64,000 nucleotides of DNA, from contig NC_016485.2 in NCBI RefSeq assembly GCF_000227115.2, positions 534,025-598,024 of the forward strand, given 5' to 3'. The position numbers and the translations under genes were made by a program. The stretch comes from Naumovozyma dairenensis CBS 421 (lineage: Eukaryota > Ascomycota > Saccharomycetes > Saccharomycetales > Saccharomycetaceae). Positions 29,823 through 40,861 of the stretch are shown piece after piece (within the stretch, counting starts at the first letter, position 1; each line of letters starts with the position of its first letter). The notes below the pieces were generated by a model. It did not search any database, had not been told where the DNA came from, and saw only the letters and a list, made by a program, of their open reading frames with translations.

Positions 29823-31460
29823 TTAATAATAATGAAGGAATCGATTTTTCACTGTGTGGGGAATTTTCGCTATTTCTGGATCAGCACCGGGATCTTCTTC
29901 ATCCTCTAAGATTATCGGTTGGAATCGTTCATCATCATAATCATCGTTATCATCGTGGCCGCTATTATTATGACTCTCATCTTCATTGTCTTGCACTCTC
30001 TCTAATACATTCGAATCATCTTCCTTCGAATCATCTTCTTCTGGGATCTGATAAAGAAAATATTGTAATAATGTTCTTGCATAAATTTGAGAAGCTCTTT
30101 TGTCATGTATTTCCATTAATTTATTTTCCCAATTAGTAAGGATTCTTTCAAGCCTTCTATGTTTGGAATCTTTGGCTGATGAGCTTTCTCTTTTGTTACG
30201 TTTTCGCGTTCGAGTAGGTATTCTAGAAGAAGGTACATTTACTGATTCATCGTCTTTATTCGATAGTACTGCCTCAACCAATGAAGCTTCTGCAGGATTT
30301 TTCAGTAAAGATTTTATTTTTGACCGTGATGATTTCTTCGTTATACTACCCAACCTTGGACGAACGTTGAATTTGTCAAATGTTTCCAAGATTCCCAATC
30401 CAGAATCGGTTGGACGATGTTTATGTACCCTCATATTTCGGAGACTTTTCTTGATATCAGTAGCTTTAACAACTACAACGGGATTTTCAGACCAGGATAT
30501 GTTTTCTTCATTTCGAGAAAATCCACGTTGATCTGCCATCGGTAACAGCAGCAATTCAGCAAATATCCCCTCTACATGATCTATTACCAACTCGGTTAAG
30601 TATTCATGGCAATCTTTTGTGACGCTTGGTAATGCTAATTTGTCCGTTTGATGAGTCGCAGATGACAATAGTTTCCAACGCTCCCTCCATGATTTTGATT
30701 GTAGGTTAAAGTAGTCCATTGTTTCTGCAACACTTATCTCAATATCTCTATCTTTATTGTGTGGTTCTTCTCCATCTCGTTCCTCATTACTGTCTTCATT
30801 CTCACCTTGATCTAGATCTTGGCATCCTTTTTCATTTTCATTCCCTTCTTCAGAAATTTCCTCCATTGTTGTAGATTTGTCATTCTTGTTTAACTCCTCT
30901 GAAACCATTCGACTCAGTTTATTTTCCAATCGAATAAAACTGTCATCCATCTCATAGGCAATGGGGAAATCTACTAAAGTTAACAATCTACCAAATCTAG
31001 AAGTTGTTCTACGTCGAAGATCCATATCATTACCATTCGTCTTACCTTCACCATACTTTAATTCATTTAAATTCCTCTTTAATACGTCATAATAAACAAG
31101 TACTTCATATTTAGTCATCTTTCCACCAATTTTGAGATACCATTCATCAAGTCTATGGATTGAATATCTTGCTAAATAAAAGAAAAAAAGATGTTTCTCT
31201 TTAGATGTCCAATCGGTACCCAACTGAGCTTGTCTTTTCGTTAGTACTTCTTCCTCTTCACCTTCCAAATCACTGTCATCACCACCTCGATCTGTAGTTT
31301 CAACATTCTTATCTTCCAAATATTTCACTCTGCTGTCGACATGGATTCTTGATCCACGTAGTTCATATTTTATGCCCATAGTAGGGTCCAAGAACTGTCG
31401 CACTTCACCATTGAAATGATCATAATATAACTTAACCAAGTCTCTTCTTGGACGTCCCAT
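29823..31460 (-). CDS. RRN5: RNA polymerase I upstream activating factor subunit Rrn5
   Basis: UAF component for rDNA transcription by RNA polymerase I in the nucleolus. The 545-residue protein (S. cerevisiae 363) contains a SANT-like segment, WTSKEKHLFFFYLARYSIHRLDEW (about residues 85-110), then KYEVLVYYDVLKRNL, PIAYEMDDSFIRLENKLSRMV and KSWRERWKLLSS, all collinear with Rrn5. The extra length is acidic low-complexity sequence (EENEDSNEERDGEE and the C-terminal DDNDDYDDE). The start is the ATG at 31460; the in-frame codon two positions upstream is GTG. RRPE-like GAAATTTTTCA lies at 31547-31557. Divergent from SLS1; synteny with YLR141W. Confidence 0.92.
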   Translation of the reverse strand: MGRPRRDLVKLYYDHFNGEVRQFLDPTMGIKYELRGSRIHVDSRVKYLEDKNVETTDRGGDDSDLEGEEEEVLTKRQAQLGTDWTSKEKHLFFFYLARYSIHRLDEWYLKIGGKMTKYEVLVYYDVLKRNLNELKYGEGKTNGNDMDLRRRTTSRFGRLLTLVDFPIAYEMDDSFIRLENKLSRMVSEELNKNDKSTTMEEISEEGNENEKGCQDLDQGENEDSNEERDGEEPHNKDRDIEISVAETMDYFNLQSKSWRERWKLLSSATHQTDKLALPSVTKDCHEYLTELVIDHVEGIFAELLLLPMADQRGFSRNEENISWSENPVVVVKATDIKKSLRNMRVHKHRPTDSGLGILETFDKFNVRPRLGSITKKSSRSKIKSLLKNPAEASLVEAVLSNKDDESVNVPSSRIPTRTRKRNKRESSSAKDSKHRRLERILTNWENKLMEIHDKRASQIYARTLLQYFLYQIPEEDDSKEDDSNVLERVQDNEDESHNNSGHDDNDDYDDERFQPIILEDEEDPGADPEIAKIPHTVKNRFLHYY

Positions 31461-31546
31461 CTCCACTAGAATACCAATTCAATCCCACTGTTCATGCTTT
31501 CTTTGATATTAAAACCAGATATTTCAACTTTGTTGGTCATCATCAA

Positions 31547-31557
31547 GAAATTTTTCA
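31547..31557 (-). promoter_or_regulatory. RRPE-like element upstream of RRN5
   Basis: Reads TGAAAAATTTC on the RRN5 strand, about 90 bases upstream of its ATG, matching the RRPE core bound by Stb3 in S. cerevisiae. No PAC core was seen nearby. Functional assignment is inference. Confidence 0.45.
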
Positions 31558-31741
31558 ATTTTTTCAATATATCAACATATAACGTTATAAATAAATCTGT
31601 ACGTAAGAGAACCACCTCACAACTATAGAAACAAGAACAAAAAAATCAAGAACTCAATCCAGTAGCTCGAAACTGGTCCAGACGTAGAAGGAGAAGTGTT
31701 ATAAGGCTTGCTATCGCATGTCCTTTGAGTAGCATATTGAA

Positions 31742-34183
31742 ATGTCGTCTTTCTTTCCGAAATTAAGAAGTTCTCAAGGAATACTGCCGATTAATTGGAA
31801 ACGAAATTTCATAACACGAACACGTTGCATTACCATTGGAAAATCAACTCGTACTATTGTTCTAATCCATCCGTATTCTATTCCAAATATATCGTCTTCC
31901 ATCAGAAACAATCAGTTTCGAACTTACTCAACCTCAGAACCCGGTTTATTCACTTCTAGTGAAATTGACAGTGACAACAATAAAAAGAATGAAACCGGTG
32001 CTATAGAACCCTCCTTATCATCATCAGTACACACATCTTCTATTGAAGAATCACAGCCCCTAATATCTCTTGATAATGTAATAGACAATAAGAGAGGTAG
32101 GAAAATAAAACCTGAAAAGCAGAAAATAGTTGTTTTAGATTACAAACAAGCAGGTCTTTTAAATGATAAAAACGATACTGTACATAATAATAGATACCAT
32201 AATAGTACACGTTTAGATGAAACGTACCAAAATATATTTTTATTGAAAGATTTACCTGACTTGGAACCTTTCATTCAAACCACAAGTAGGAAACATATTA
32301 GCAAACAAAGTGCTCTTACTCAAAAAAATGCAGAAGATCATACCAAGAAGGGATCAGACAAGAAGACTGCAAAGACCACTACCAACAGCAAGTTAAGTAC
32401 ATTTGATTTGCAAGAGATTGAATCTCAAACTAATGATTTATTAAGATTTGAAAGTTCGGTAACTTTATCACAAGTAATGAAATCAATAGATTCACAAAAA
32501 CCGTTAACGAAAGTAATCTCACATTACGATTTTTCAGACCTTTACAATAAATTAGCATTATCGTATACCTTGCCACAATTAAGAGCTTACACAAAATTAA
32601 ACTATAATTATTCACTGACACATTTAACCAAGAAGAAAATCATTAATAGAATAATTTTAAAATTTTGGGATTGTCGAATAATAACAACAAATGAAGACTC
32701 AACTGAGCAAAAGGAGGATATATCCCTTATCAATCGTCATAAGCAGAAAAAGATTACAAAGACATATGAGGTTTCAACGATAGATTTAAAACATACAGAA
32801 TTAGCATTGTTAATCTTCACAGAACGTGGTAAATTATTGAAGAATTTAACTAAGATGAATGACGTTACTATTGCATTCCCATTGGATGAAAATAAATTGA
32901 TTATTAAAGCAGTATCCAGAAAAATTATAAATTATTTAGAAATTTCCATAAGGAAAATATTATCAAATGTTACTAATGAATTCATTGATTGTCATTCTCT
33001 CTTCCAAAAATTGAGTATTCCTCAGATTAATAATCTGATTAATTTAATTGAAATTAATTCAGGGACAGTTTTTGAACAAATTGATAAAAATAATAATAAT
33101 AATAATAATAATAATAGTAATAATAGTAATAATAGTAATAATAATATTAATGAAATGATTTTCAAAGTCTCTGCATTCGGGCAGAAGAGAATTGAATTTG
33201 CCAAAAGATTACTGTACTGGGGTACGTATGAAGATAATAATCTGATTGAAAAAACAGTATTATGCGTACCTCATTCAATTCGAGAAACAGAACCAACTTT
33301 CAAAAAATATTCGTATAATGATATGGAATCGTTCAATTGGATAGACAAAAATAAGGATTGGTATAGACTACAAACTCCATATTCCTTACATAACAATAAC
33401 AAACCTACAGTATTAATTCCAAGCAATCCAATTAGAATAGATGAAGTAAACGATTTCAAGGACTTTTATTTTAATTTTGATAAAAAGAAAAATGAATTAC
33501 CTCATACAGCAAATGACCATACTTCAATCAGTATGACGTTAGGCGTAATATTAAATTCAAAAGACTCAACAAAACCATGCTTCCAACCATATATTCCTCA
33601 ACTCAAACAAAAATTACTGCATCTTCCCTTATTTAATCCAACTGAAACCCAAGATGAGTTATACTCCATTGACAAACATGATTATTATCTTCAATTAAAA
33701 TTCATTCCAATATCACATTCTATAACAGCAGCTTATCCTATAGAATTATGGTTTGAATTAGATGAGTTAGAAAACATTCAAACAGAAACGCTTCAAGTAA
33801 TCACGCCCAGATTAACATGGTCATTCCAATTGCAAACACCAACATTATCACATGATTTTGCAATAAATTTTGAACATTATGAAACGATGACCAAAGAAAT
33901 GGAAAATAGAATTCATGACACAGATTTGAATCTGAATTCAAGAGATAATAAATTGAATGTACCTAATGTGATTAGTTTGAATGGAACTCAATACAGATTT
34001 ATTAATTCCCAGTATCATCGTGTTTTAAGATTAAAATATTTGAATAAATATTTAGTACAAATGTCCGATATCGATTCTGGTACCATGGGTGGGAAATTCA
34101 CAAGAGTAGACTTTATATATGGTGATAACGACAATAATATTGGTAATGTTAATGGATTTATTAATGATGTATTGAACTTTTAA
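31742..34183 (+). CDS. SLS1: Mitochondrial protein Sls1
   Basis: In S. cerevisiae Sls1 (643 aa) is a mitochondrial membrane protein that couples mitochondrial transcription and translation through Rpo41. The 813-residue product begins with a basic, hydroxylated presequence-like N terminus (MSSFFPKLRSSQGILP...RTRCITIGKSTRTIV). The identification rests mainly on synteny (YLR139C between RRN5 and NHA1) and strand, supported by size class and the presequence. An in-frame (AAT/AGT)n tract at 33089-33147 encodes an Asn/Ser run (about residues 450-469), an expansion that explains part of the extra length. Confidence 0.85.
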   Translation: MSSFFPKLRSSQGILPINWKRNFITRTRCITIGKSTRTIVLIHPYSIPNISSSIRNNQFRTYSTSEPGLFTSSEIDSDNNKKNETGAIEPSLSSSVHTSSIEESQPLISLDNVIDNKRGRKIKPEKQKIVVLDYKQAGLLNDKNDTVHNNRYHNSTRLDETYQNIFLLKDLPDLEPFIQTTSRKHISKQSALTQKNAEDHTKKGSDKKTAKTTTNSKLSTFDLQEIESQTNDLLRFESSVTLSQVMKSIDSQKPLTKVISHYDFSDLYNKLALSYTLPQLRAYTKLNYNYSLTHLTKKKIINRIILKFWDCRIITTNEDSTEQKEDISLINRHKQKKITKTYEVSTIDLKHTELALLIFTERGKLLKNLTKMNDVTIAFPLDENKLIIKAVSRKIINYLEISIRKILSNVTNEFIDCHSLFQKLSIPQINNLINLIEINSGTVFEQIDKNNNNNNNNNSNNSNNSNNNINEMIFKVSAFGQKRIEFAKRLLYWGTYEDNNLIEKTVLCVPHSIRETEPTFKKYSYNDMESFNWIDKNKDWYRLQTPYSLHNNNKPTVLIPSNPIRIDEVNDFKDFYFNFDKKKNELPHTANDHTSISMTLGVILNSKDSTKPCFQPYIPQLKQKLLHLPLFNPTETQDELYSIDKHDYYLQLKFIPISHSITAAYPIELWFELDELENIQTETLQVITPRLTWSFQLQTPTLSHDFAINFEHYETMTKEMENRIHDTDLNLNSRDNKLNVPNVISLNGTQYRFINSQYHRVLRLKYLNKYLVQMSDIDSGTMGGKFTRVDFIYGDNDNNIGNVNGFINDVLNF

Positions 34184-34566
34184 GGGAAAAATGATTAATT
34201 ACTCTTCCTGTATATAATATTAAAAATAGACGCTAATTATACATTCTATCAAGTTCTTTTTCAATATATAATACTAATAAAAAAATATATAGAAGTGTTA
34301 CCATCTTGAATAGTTGTGAGAGACTATTTTGTAATGTTTTTGCAGAGACTTCTATATGATGTTTTTCCACACCTGTCTTAATATTTATTTATGATTTGAA
34401 TTTTGTTTAGTGCTTAAGGGATTTGTAGGCAAATTTTCCCTAAAAAAAGAAGGCAAGAAAAATAAACAAAAATGTTAATATTACTATTTTGCAAGAAGAT
34501 ATTATTAATTTTATACATATGTTTGTCTGGTAGATTATAGTTATATATAAAGTTATTTGTTTCTCG
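34184..34566. other. SLS1 / wall-protein convergent intergenic region
   Basis: AT-rich 3' flanks of both genes. On the wall-protein strand I looked for a continuation carrying Ser/Thr repeats or a GPI signal and found none in the following hundred or so bases. Confidence 0.5.
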
Positions 34567-35838
34567 TTAACTACTCGACATTTTCTGGGTTTGATTTCCA
34601 GCAATAAAATATGTTACTACTTTAGAAGAAAGGGTGATTGGGGTTAAATCAGTCCCAGTAACGTATTCCCGATGGGTCGTGGAGATTGTATTTTGAAATT
34701 TAGTTCTTGTATTTGTGATAATACATCTCGAGCTTGTTTCATGGCCATTTAAAGACGCTTGGGTAGACTTTAGACTAGATGAAATTTGAGTAGCTCTAAT
34801 TGATGAAGAAGAAGATGATGGCAGGTGAGACGAGGAACTAGAAAGGTGAAGAACTGAGCACTGACCATAATCCAAACTACTTGGTAATCTACATTCAGAA
34901 GGAGGTGTAGTTTCCGGCGATACCCCTTTATATCTAACTGTCAGATAACGTTGCGTCACACCGCTAACCCCAGGAATTCCTACCGAGTCTATAGTGATAG
35001 TAAACAGTGATGAATTATAACCTGGACCCAAATCTATATTAATTATATCTGATGAGGCACCAGAGGAGCTTGTATTGATGACCATGGAACCATTTGTAGG
35101 ATCATAATTCCAACTCAGTGTTTTTGTTTGGCTCGATACGGCATAGCCGATCGATGCTCCTTTACTAAATCCTCGAAATACTAAAGGTTTTGCATATGAA
35201 CCACGAATGACATGGATCTCCATTCCACCTGAATTCCAAAACGTTTGGTCTATTTCCTTCGTCGAGTCAAGATAAACTGCATCGTTAAGATTTGAGATAC
35301 AACCTCCACCCGTAACTGAATTTGAAAACGTAGCGTTAGTATTACCTAAAACAATCGTTCCCGTATTTTCAATACCGGATTCTGGCCCATATATACTTAA
35401 ATTTGGGAAAAATGACGGGATATTTATAATACCTTCATTGATAAAACTGTCTGAGGCCCCAAACAGTTCATTGACTAGATATGCACCACTTTGTACAGTC
35501 AAAAGCCCCTCCTTTTCGTTTAAGATTGACTTCACAGCTATGTTGGTCCCGCTAGTATGGCTATACCTCCCAGGGTTGTAGAGATAGATGTTGTGAGAGT
35601 TCGTAATAGATCCAGTGACATTAATATAATTTGATGAAACGCAAAGGTTACCATCTACATTCAAGGAGCCCATAAAGTTGACATTGGTTCCTGATGTAAC
35701 TTTCAATGATTTATCTGTATCGATTGTAATCGGTTCATTATATGTGATTGAACCTGTTTGTAAGACATCGTGGGTAATTTCGAGAGCCTGACTCAAGGGC
35801 AGTAAGATGATATATGATAAGATAGAGTGTATTTTCAT
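34567..35838 (-). CDS. Adhesin-like cell-wall protein with Hyphal_reg_CWP domain, no GPI signal
   Basis: A 423-residue secreted protein. The ATG at 35838 begins a signal peptide, MKIHSILSYIILLPLSQALE. Residues about 20-330 form a beta-rich region with repeated GSL/GTN/NTG turns (for example VTSGTNVNFMGSLNVDGNLCVSS, FINEGIINIPSFFPNLSIYG and TFWNSGGMEIHVIRGSY), typical of the Hyphal_reg_CWP N-terminal domain of fungal wall adhesins (Hyr/Iff, Hpf1). A short Ser-rich stretch (SSSSSHLPSSSSSS) follows. Unlike most relatives there are no long Ser/Thr repeats and no C-terminal hydrophobic GPI signal; it ends QKMSSS. It is inserted between SLS1 and NHA1, which are adjacent in S. cerevisiae. It may be secreted or a truncated adhesin. 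Confidence 0.82.
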   Translation of the reverse strand: MKIHSILSYIILLPLSQALEITHDVLQTGSITYNEPITIDTDKSLKVTSGTNVNFMGSLNVDGNLCVSSNYINVTGSITNSHNIYLYNPGRYSHTSGTNIAVKSILNEKEGLLTVQSGAYLVNELFGASDSFINEGIINIPSFFPNLSIYGPESGIENTGTIVLGNTNATFSNSVTGGGCISNLNDAVYLDSTKEIDQTFWNSGGMEIHVIRGSYAKPLVFRGFSKGASIGYAVSSQTKTLSWNYDPTNGSMVINTSSSGASSDIINIDLGPGYNSSLFTITIDSVGIPGVSGVTQRYLTVRYKGVSPETTPPSECRLPSSLDYGQCSVLHLSSSSSHLPSSSSSSIRATQISSSLKSTQASLNGHETSSRCIITNTRTKFQNTISTTHREYVTGTDLTPITLSSKVVTYFIAGNQTQKMSSS

Positions 35839-37107
35839 AATTATTTCTTTCTTTCTTGATTGATTGGTCTCATGGTAGATAAAACTATTAATATGATACA
35901 CTAAAGAGCGTTTTATATACTGGAATGGATATGCCAGAGAAAGCAGAGCAACCCCCCTTCAAAGTGGCCAATCTATTGAGTTCCCAATGTATCTTGGAGA
36001 CTTTATTTGTAATTTAGCTATAAACTGACGTGCACGTCCTATCCTACGTATTGACTACGGAATCATACAGTACATGCAGTGATTTAACATACCCTTCTAA
36101 ACTCAGCTATAATTATCCGTAATTGATTAATGCATCTATTGAAAATAATCAAACCTTTGCAAGGTCGAGGATTGATATTGTTCTACGTAGTGGTGAACAA
36201 AAAATACAACAGACAATGACATCCAGTACGGGATCTTCTCTATATCTACCCCTACATAATGTATTGTACATAATGTATTGTACATCATGTAGTATCCCTG
36301 TACATACTGCAAATCCTTTAAGGTGGCATGTTCAGCAAAGTTTAATTGTGTCGTTGTTCATTGAACACCCAGACATCACATTTGTGTGTGCCCACTGGCT
36401 GACTCATTCCTTAACCCTTACCCTGAGCATGTGCTTGTCCGTAGAATGTACGTACACTACATTGGGACCCTTAAGGGTGGGAAGGGTTGGATAGAGTGAT
36501 AGGGTTGAGTTAAAAATTCAAGGGGGTCACATTTGGTTAAAACTGTCTAAACTACGTATGTAAAGTTAAAGGATTCAAAGAAACCAATATTATTTGTCTT
36601 TTTTTTCGAACATGAATGAATTTATTGTCGTTTACAAGAAAGTCCTTCTAGATACTGTTTCCAAAATGTGTTACAGCTGATTTATATGCTTTTCGTCAGA
36701 TCCATTTACATATATTCATATCATCTTTGCATAATAATTTCAAATTGCAAGAGCTACTAACACAGTTTGATTCTATTTATTAACTGGAACCATAAGCTGC
36801 AGTTAGATATATATATACAAGAAATTGATAATTCCTAAACATTTTAAGTACAATCTTAGTCGTTCCATAATACGGCATACACTTAGATTTTCTGATTCTG
36901 ATGTTATATTTTCAAGTTGTCCAAGTAAATTAGCAATAAATATAATCTGTCTTGGTTTCATTGCAAGGAAGCTTGAACGATTCACAATTTTATGGAACGC
37001 CAAGTATTTTTTCATCTTTTCGATTTTCATTTTAAATCATCAACTGGTAATGCAAATTATGTATATATAAACATGTATGTATATGAATAATATTGTTGCT
37101 CTATTTT
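35839..37107. other. Wall-protein promoter / NHA1 3' flank
   Basis: About 1.3 kb. The part next to 35838 is the promoter of the wall protein. A perfect 12-bp palindrome ACCCTTAAGGGT lies at 36467-36478. Short frames on both strands (for example 36803-37030, minus) show no recognisable protein features. The repeated ATAATGTATTGTACAT unit near 36257-36290 is a small local duplication. Confidence 0.5.
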
Positions 37108-40100
37108 CTATTTTCTTTTAAAATGCCTTAAGGTAGATTTCATTTTTTGCGTTGCTGAGGTAGAAGAAGTTGGAGATATTGGTGATTCACGACTTTCAAC
37201 GGCGGGCGATTGCGGTTCTTGATCAATAATATTTGCCTGGTGATTTGTATCTAATGGTCCTACGCCTCTTGCTGTTTCATTTCCTTCCCTTTCACTGTCA
37301 ATATCTTCATCACTTTCGAAACTGTTTGATTCGTCCTCTGTATCATAGTCATAATCATCTTCAGTTTCGTTACCACCGTCGTCATTGCTATGAGGATCTT
37401 GTTCATCATCATCATCATCATCTTCCTCTTCAGATGAATATTCCTGTGTAGGTATTGGTGTCAACGGCCTTGGTTTACCAGTTTTGGCTCCAGCAGCAAC
37501 ATTGTCAACATTATTCATTCGTGTTTGTGGGTCATTTCTTCCTCTTTGTAATGTTGTTGGTTGCGGATTAGTATTTGATTTTTTAGATCCAGATAAAGAT
37601 GAATTACGACTTCTCAAACCAACGGCTGTCAATGCCTTATTAACTACTCCAGTAGGTTTTATATCCTTTGAATTAGTCGTGGCATTACTGCTGCTGTTAC
37701 TATTACTTCTTTCACGAGGTGTAATTTTATAACGACGTAATACATCACCTTCATTATTTTCGATAATTAATAAATTATCCATTTTATAGGCATGATATTT
37801 AGATGTAGAACCAACACTACCACGTTGCGGTATTGGGAATGATTTTCTTATACCTTCAGGTGGAGTCAAGATTTTCTTTAGTGTTCTTAAACTTGTATCA
37901 GATTCATAGCTTTGAGTAGGTGAAAGATTAAAATCTTTGGTGAATGGTCCCGTTAATATTTTTGATAGTTTCCCACTTCCTAACGATGATGATCTTGATG
38001 TTCTTGGCGACAAATTATTTGCTTCTTCATCATTTAATTTTCGTTTCTTTAAATCCGCTTCATTAAGAATTTCACCATGTTTATTTTCAATAATAATTTG
38101 ATCACCTGATTGATAGGCTATATGAGCTTGGTCTTCATCTTTTTTAATTTGTTGCCTACGCTCCCTTTCAGAGGTAGCTACTGAAGAATGTGAACCTGAA
38201 ATGGAAGATCCAGTATACATGGACTCATCTTCTTTATTTGTTTGTCCTGTATCTTCCTTTCCGGTGGAAATTGAATGCATTTCTGTTGTTGAATAATTTG
38301 ATGGGATGTTTGATCCCATGGAGACTACATCTGGAACCTCAATACGAATGTTATTATTATTAAATGAATTGAAAGATTGTAAATCTTGATTAATTAATGT
38401 TCCTTTTTCTTTTTCTGCTCTTACTCGTTCTCTTTCACTTTCAGATTCAGAGTGGATCGAAGAAATATTATCATAATTATCATAATTATTGATATTTGCA
38501 GAACTTAAAGCGAATGTAGCTGCTTGAGCTTCTCTTTCACGTTGTAATCGTTCTCTACCTAAATCATTTAATTCATCATCATAGGTGTTGTTATATTTAT
38601 TGGATAAAGTTCTACGATGGAAAATTTTATCTCTTTTCCTTTTCCTTCCTTGTCTTTTACGTTTCTTAACATCTTTTCTGGTCATACCACCTACAGCTCT
38701 TGTTGGAATACCGCTTGTTTCCACTACAGTTTCTGTTGTTCCTATATTTTCATTTGTAGATGGTGCAGCTGATACATGAGTGTCCACACGTTGTAAAGAA
38801 AATGATCTCCCAGATTTATCCAATGATGGTAATCTTGTCATCCATGTAGATTTCCCAGTACCACCATTTGTTGTATGTGTGGTAAATGTCTTGGTCAATG
38901 TTATAGTATTCAAATGACGACCCAATGTGACTACTGCAACAGATGATCCATGGACGATAATTGAAGTGACAATGAAGAAACAAGTTGTTGGCCAAATGCA
39001 TGCAATTAGTTGATAATGTTTTGTTCCCTCGGGTGGAATACGAGCTAATGGAGTTGGTTCTTCAGATATGGTATCTTCTAGTTCAGCTCTTGCTAAGATA
39101 GCAGCAAAGACGGCGCCTACACCAATGGGACCGAAATGTCCTACGAAGAGAGCCTCACGCCATGATTTAATATCTGGAATAATAGGTTTTAATAACATCA
39201 CTGCGGGGATTCTACGCAAGAAGATCACTACAATTGATAGAATGATTAATCTCCAAACGTTTAATCCAATGGAACCATTATTAAATTGACTCCATGGAAT
39301 TATTGCACCGAAATAAATGAAATAAGCATAATTCAATAATAGATCAATGACAGTGGAGACTTTACTTTCTTCAGTTCTTTGAGAGAACCAACCATCCCAA
39401 GCAAATGCAGCACCTGCGGCGAATGAAACTAACAAATCATCTACACCCAATATGGAACCGAACCCAGCACAACAAAATGCTAAGACCACATAGAATGCTA
39501 AGAAGGATTCACGATCAATAATATTTTTCTCTTCAGCAAATCTAATGGCTCTACGTCCAATGTATCCAATGAATACGCCTAATATACATCCGAATATACA
39601 TTCATAAAGTAAAGTGACACAAATCCAATCTTTAACAATTTCTCTTCCATTCCCTGGATGAATGATTAAATTTAATGATAAAAAAATAAATGGGAAAGCC
39701 ATCCCATCATTACAACCAGATTCTGCAGATAAAAGATTTCTTAAATGACCTGGAACTTTTTGTGCAAATTTACCCGAGACGACAGATTGTGCCAAGATAG
39801 GATCCGTTGCAGTGATACATGCACTAATCAACAAACTTTCCGAGAAATTTAAACCTGGTATAACTATCCAAACGAAGAGGCCAATGATCAACCAACCTGT
39901 AGTCATCACGGGAAACAATAACATTACGACGGATAACCAATGTTTCAACATATATTTTCTTGGTAACTCTACAGCGACAGCGAAGATTTGCAAACATAAT
40001 ACGATTCTTGTGATTTCCAAAGTGATTGAATCGGAATTCCCCCATTTTAATGGATTAAACCAATTTAAACAAACGGGTCCCACGATAAGACCGAATATAC

Positions 40101-40236
40101 CGGCGACGGTGGATTCACCGATGTATAGTTTCTCCTTGACGAAAAGTGAGACTAGAGAGAAGATTGATGAGAAGACCCCTACACATGCGTATGCGACATG
40201 AGCTTTTGAGACTGATAAATGTTCCCAAACAGCCAT
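37108..40236 (-). CDS. NHA1: Plasma-membrane Na+(K+)/H+ antiporter
   Basis: Exports Na+ and K+ in exchange for protons at the plasma membrane. The 1042-residue protein (S. cerevisiae Nha1 985) has about 12 hydrophobic segments in the first 440 residues. The conserved acidic pair in LGVDDLLVSFAAG is at about residue 266, with ITATDPILAQSVVSGKFAQKVPGHLRNLLSAESGCNDG split over adjacent segments, as in fungal Nha1. A long hydrophilic cytoplasmic tail follows, with charged stretches and an acidic C-terminal cluster (EEEDDDDDDEQD). ATG at 40236. Same strand as RKM5 upstream; synteny with YLR138W. Confidence 0.96.
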   Translation of the reverse strand: MAVWEHLSVSKAHVAYACVGVFSSIFSLVSLFVKEKLYIGESTVAGIFGLIVGPVCLNWFNPLKWGNSDSITLEITRIVLCLQIFAVAVELPRKYMLKHWLSVVMLLFPVMTTGWLIIGLFVWIVIPGLNFSESLLISACITATDPILAQSVVSGKFAQKVPGHLRNLLSAESGCNDGMAFPFIFLSLNLIIHPGNGREIVKDWICVTLLYECIFGCILGVFIGYIGRRAIRFAEEKNIIDRESFLAFYVVLAFCCAGFGSILGVDDLLVSFAAGAAFAWDGWFSQRTEESKVSTVIDLLLNYAYFIYFGAIIPWSQFNNGSIGLNVWRLIILSIVVIFLRRIPAVMLLKPIIPDIKSWREALFVGHFGPIGVGAVFAAILARAELEDTISEEPTPLARIPPEGTKHYQLIACIWPTTCFFIVTSIIVHGSSVAVVTLGRHLNTITLTKTFTTHTTNGGTGKSTWMTRLPSLDKSGRSFSLQRVDTHVSAAPSTNENIGTTETVVETSGIPTRAVGGMTRKDVKKRKRQGRKRKRDKIFHRRTLSNKYNNTYDDELNDLGRERLQREREAQAATFALSSANINNYDNYDNISSIHSESESERERVRAEKEKGTLINQDLQSFNSFNNNNIRIEVPDVVSMGSNIPSNYSTTEMHSISTGKEDTGQTNKEDESMYTGSSISGSHSSVATSERERRQQIKKDEDQAHIAYQSGDQIIIENKHGEILNEADLKKRKLNDEEANNLSPRTSRSSSLGSGKLSKILTGPFTKDFNLSPTQSYESDTSLRTLKKILTPPEGIRKSFPIPQRGSVGSTSKYHAYKMDNLLIIENNEGDVLRRYKITPRERSNSNSSSNATTNSKDIKPTGVVNKALTAVGLRSRNSSLSGSKKSNTNPQPTTLQRGRNDPQTRMNNVDNVAAGAKTGKPRPLTPIPTQEYSSEEEDDDDDDEQDPHSNDDGGNETEDDYDYDTEDESNSFESDEDIDSEREGNETARGVGPLDTNHQANIIDQEPQSPAVESRESPISPTSSTSATQKMKSTLRHFKRK

Positions 40237-40861
40237 GAAATATTGGTGTGGTGAGAGATATAATGTGTGTGTGTGTGATTTGTTCGTGATGAGCTTTTGT
40301 TTTGCTTTTGATTTTTCCCCTTAAACTTGTGGAACTTGCCTTACACGAACTTTTTCTTTGTATGATATGAGACAGGGATAAATATATTTAGATGTAGAGT
40401 ATAATATGATTCGTTTTTCCTTTCTTAGTACGTAGGTAGAGAGACAGGAAAAGAAAACAAAATATCTCAAAGGAAATCTAGCGAAAATTGCCTAAGTGTG
40501 GAATGTGAAAAATTGAGAAGGCAAAGAGCAAGTGAGATGGTATGATATGGTACAATAATAATGCTTGAATATGACTCCTTCTACCGTATCACTATGGGCT
40601 CTCTCTTCTATCTATCTTGTTTCTAGTGAAAAAGTAGCAAAAATGGATGTACTTTAGGTACGTAAGTATATTTTCCAGTTTTTTGCTATTATATATTTGT
40701 GGAGCGTGCGCCACACATTCTATATATATTTGTATTATGTAAATATATATATAGAGAGAGAACACTGTCTCTGAAATGATAGTTCGACAAAGAGACCAAA
40801 GAGAATATATATATATAGTCCAGAGGAGGAGTATGAACGAGAGAGTGAGTAAATTATTACA
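40237..40861. other. NHA1 promoter / RKM5 3' flank
   Basis: Contains a (GT)n tract at about 40266-40277 and (TA)n and (GA)n runs near 40740-40830. No gene recognised. Confidence 0.5.

Noticed and set aside
36123..36494. 123-codon open frame on the plus strand between the wall protein and NHA1
   Set aside because: Begins with TTG, has no protein-like composition or recognisable motif, and lies in a promoter-like region with small duplications.
36803..37070. Overlapping frames on both strands just downstream of NHA1
   Set aside because: Short, AT-driven composition, no domain, no synteny support.
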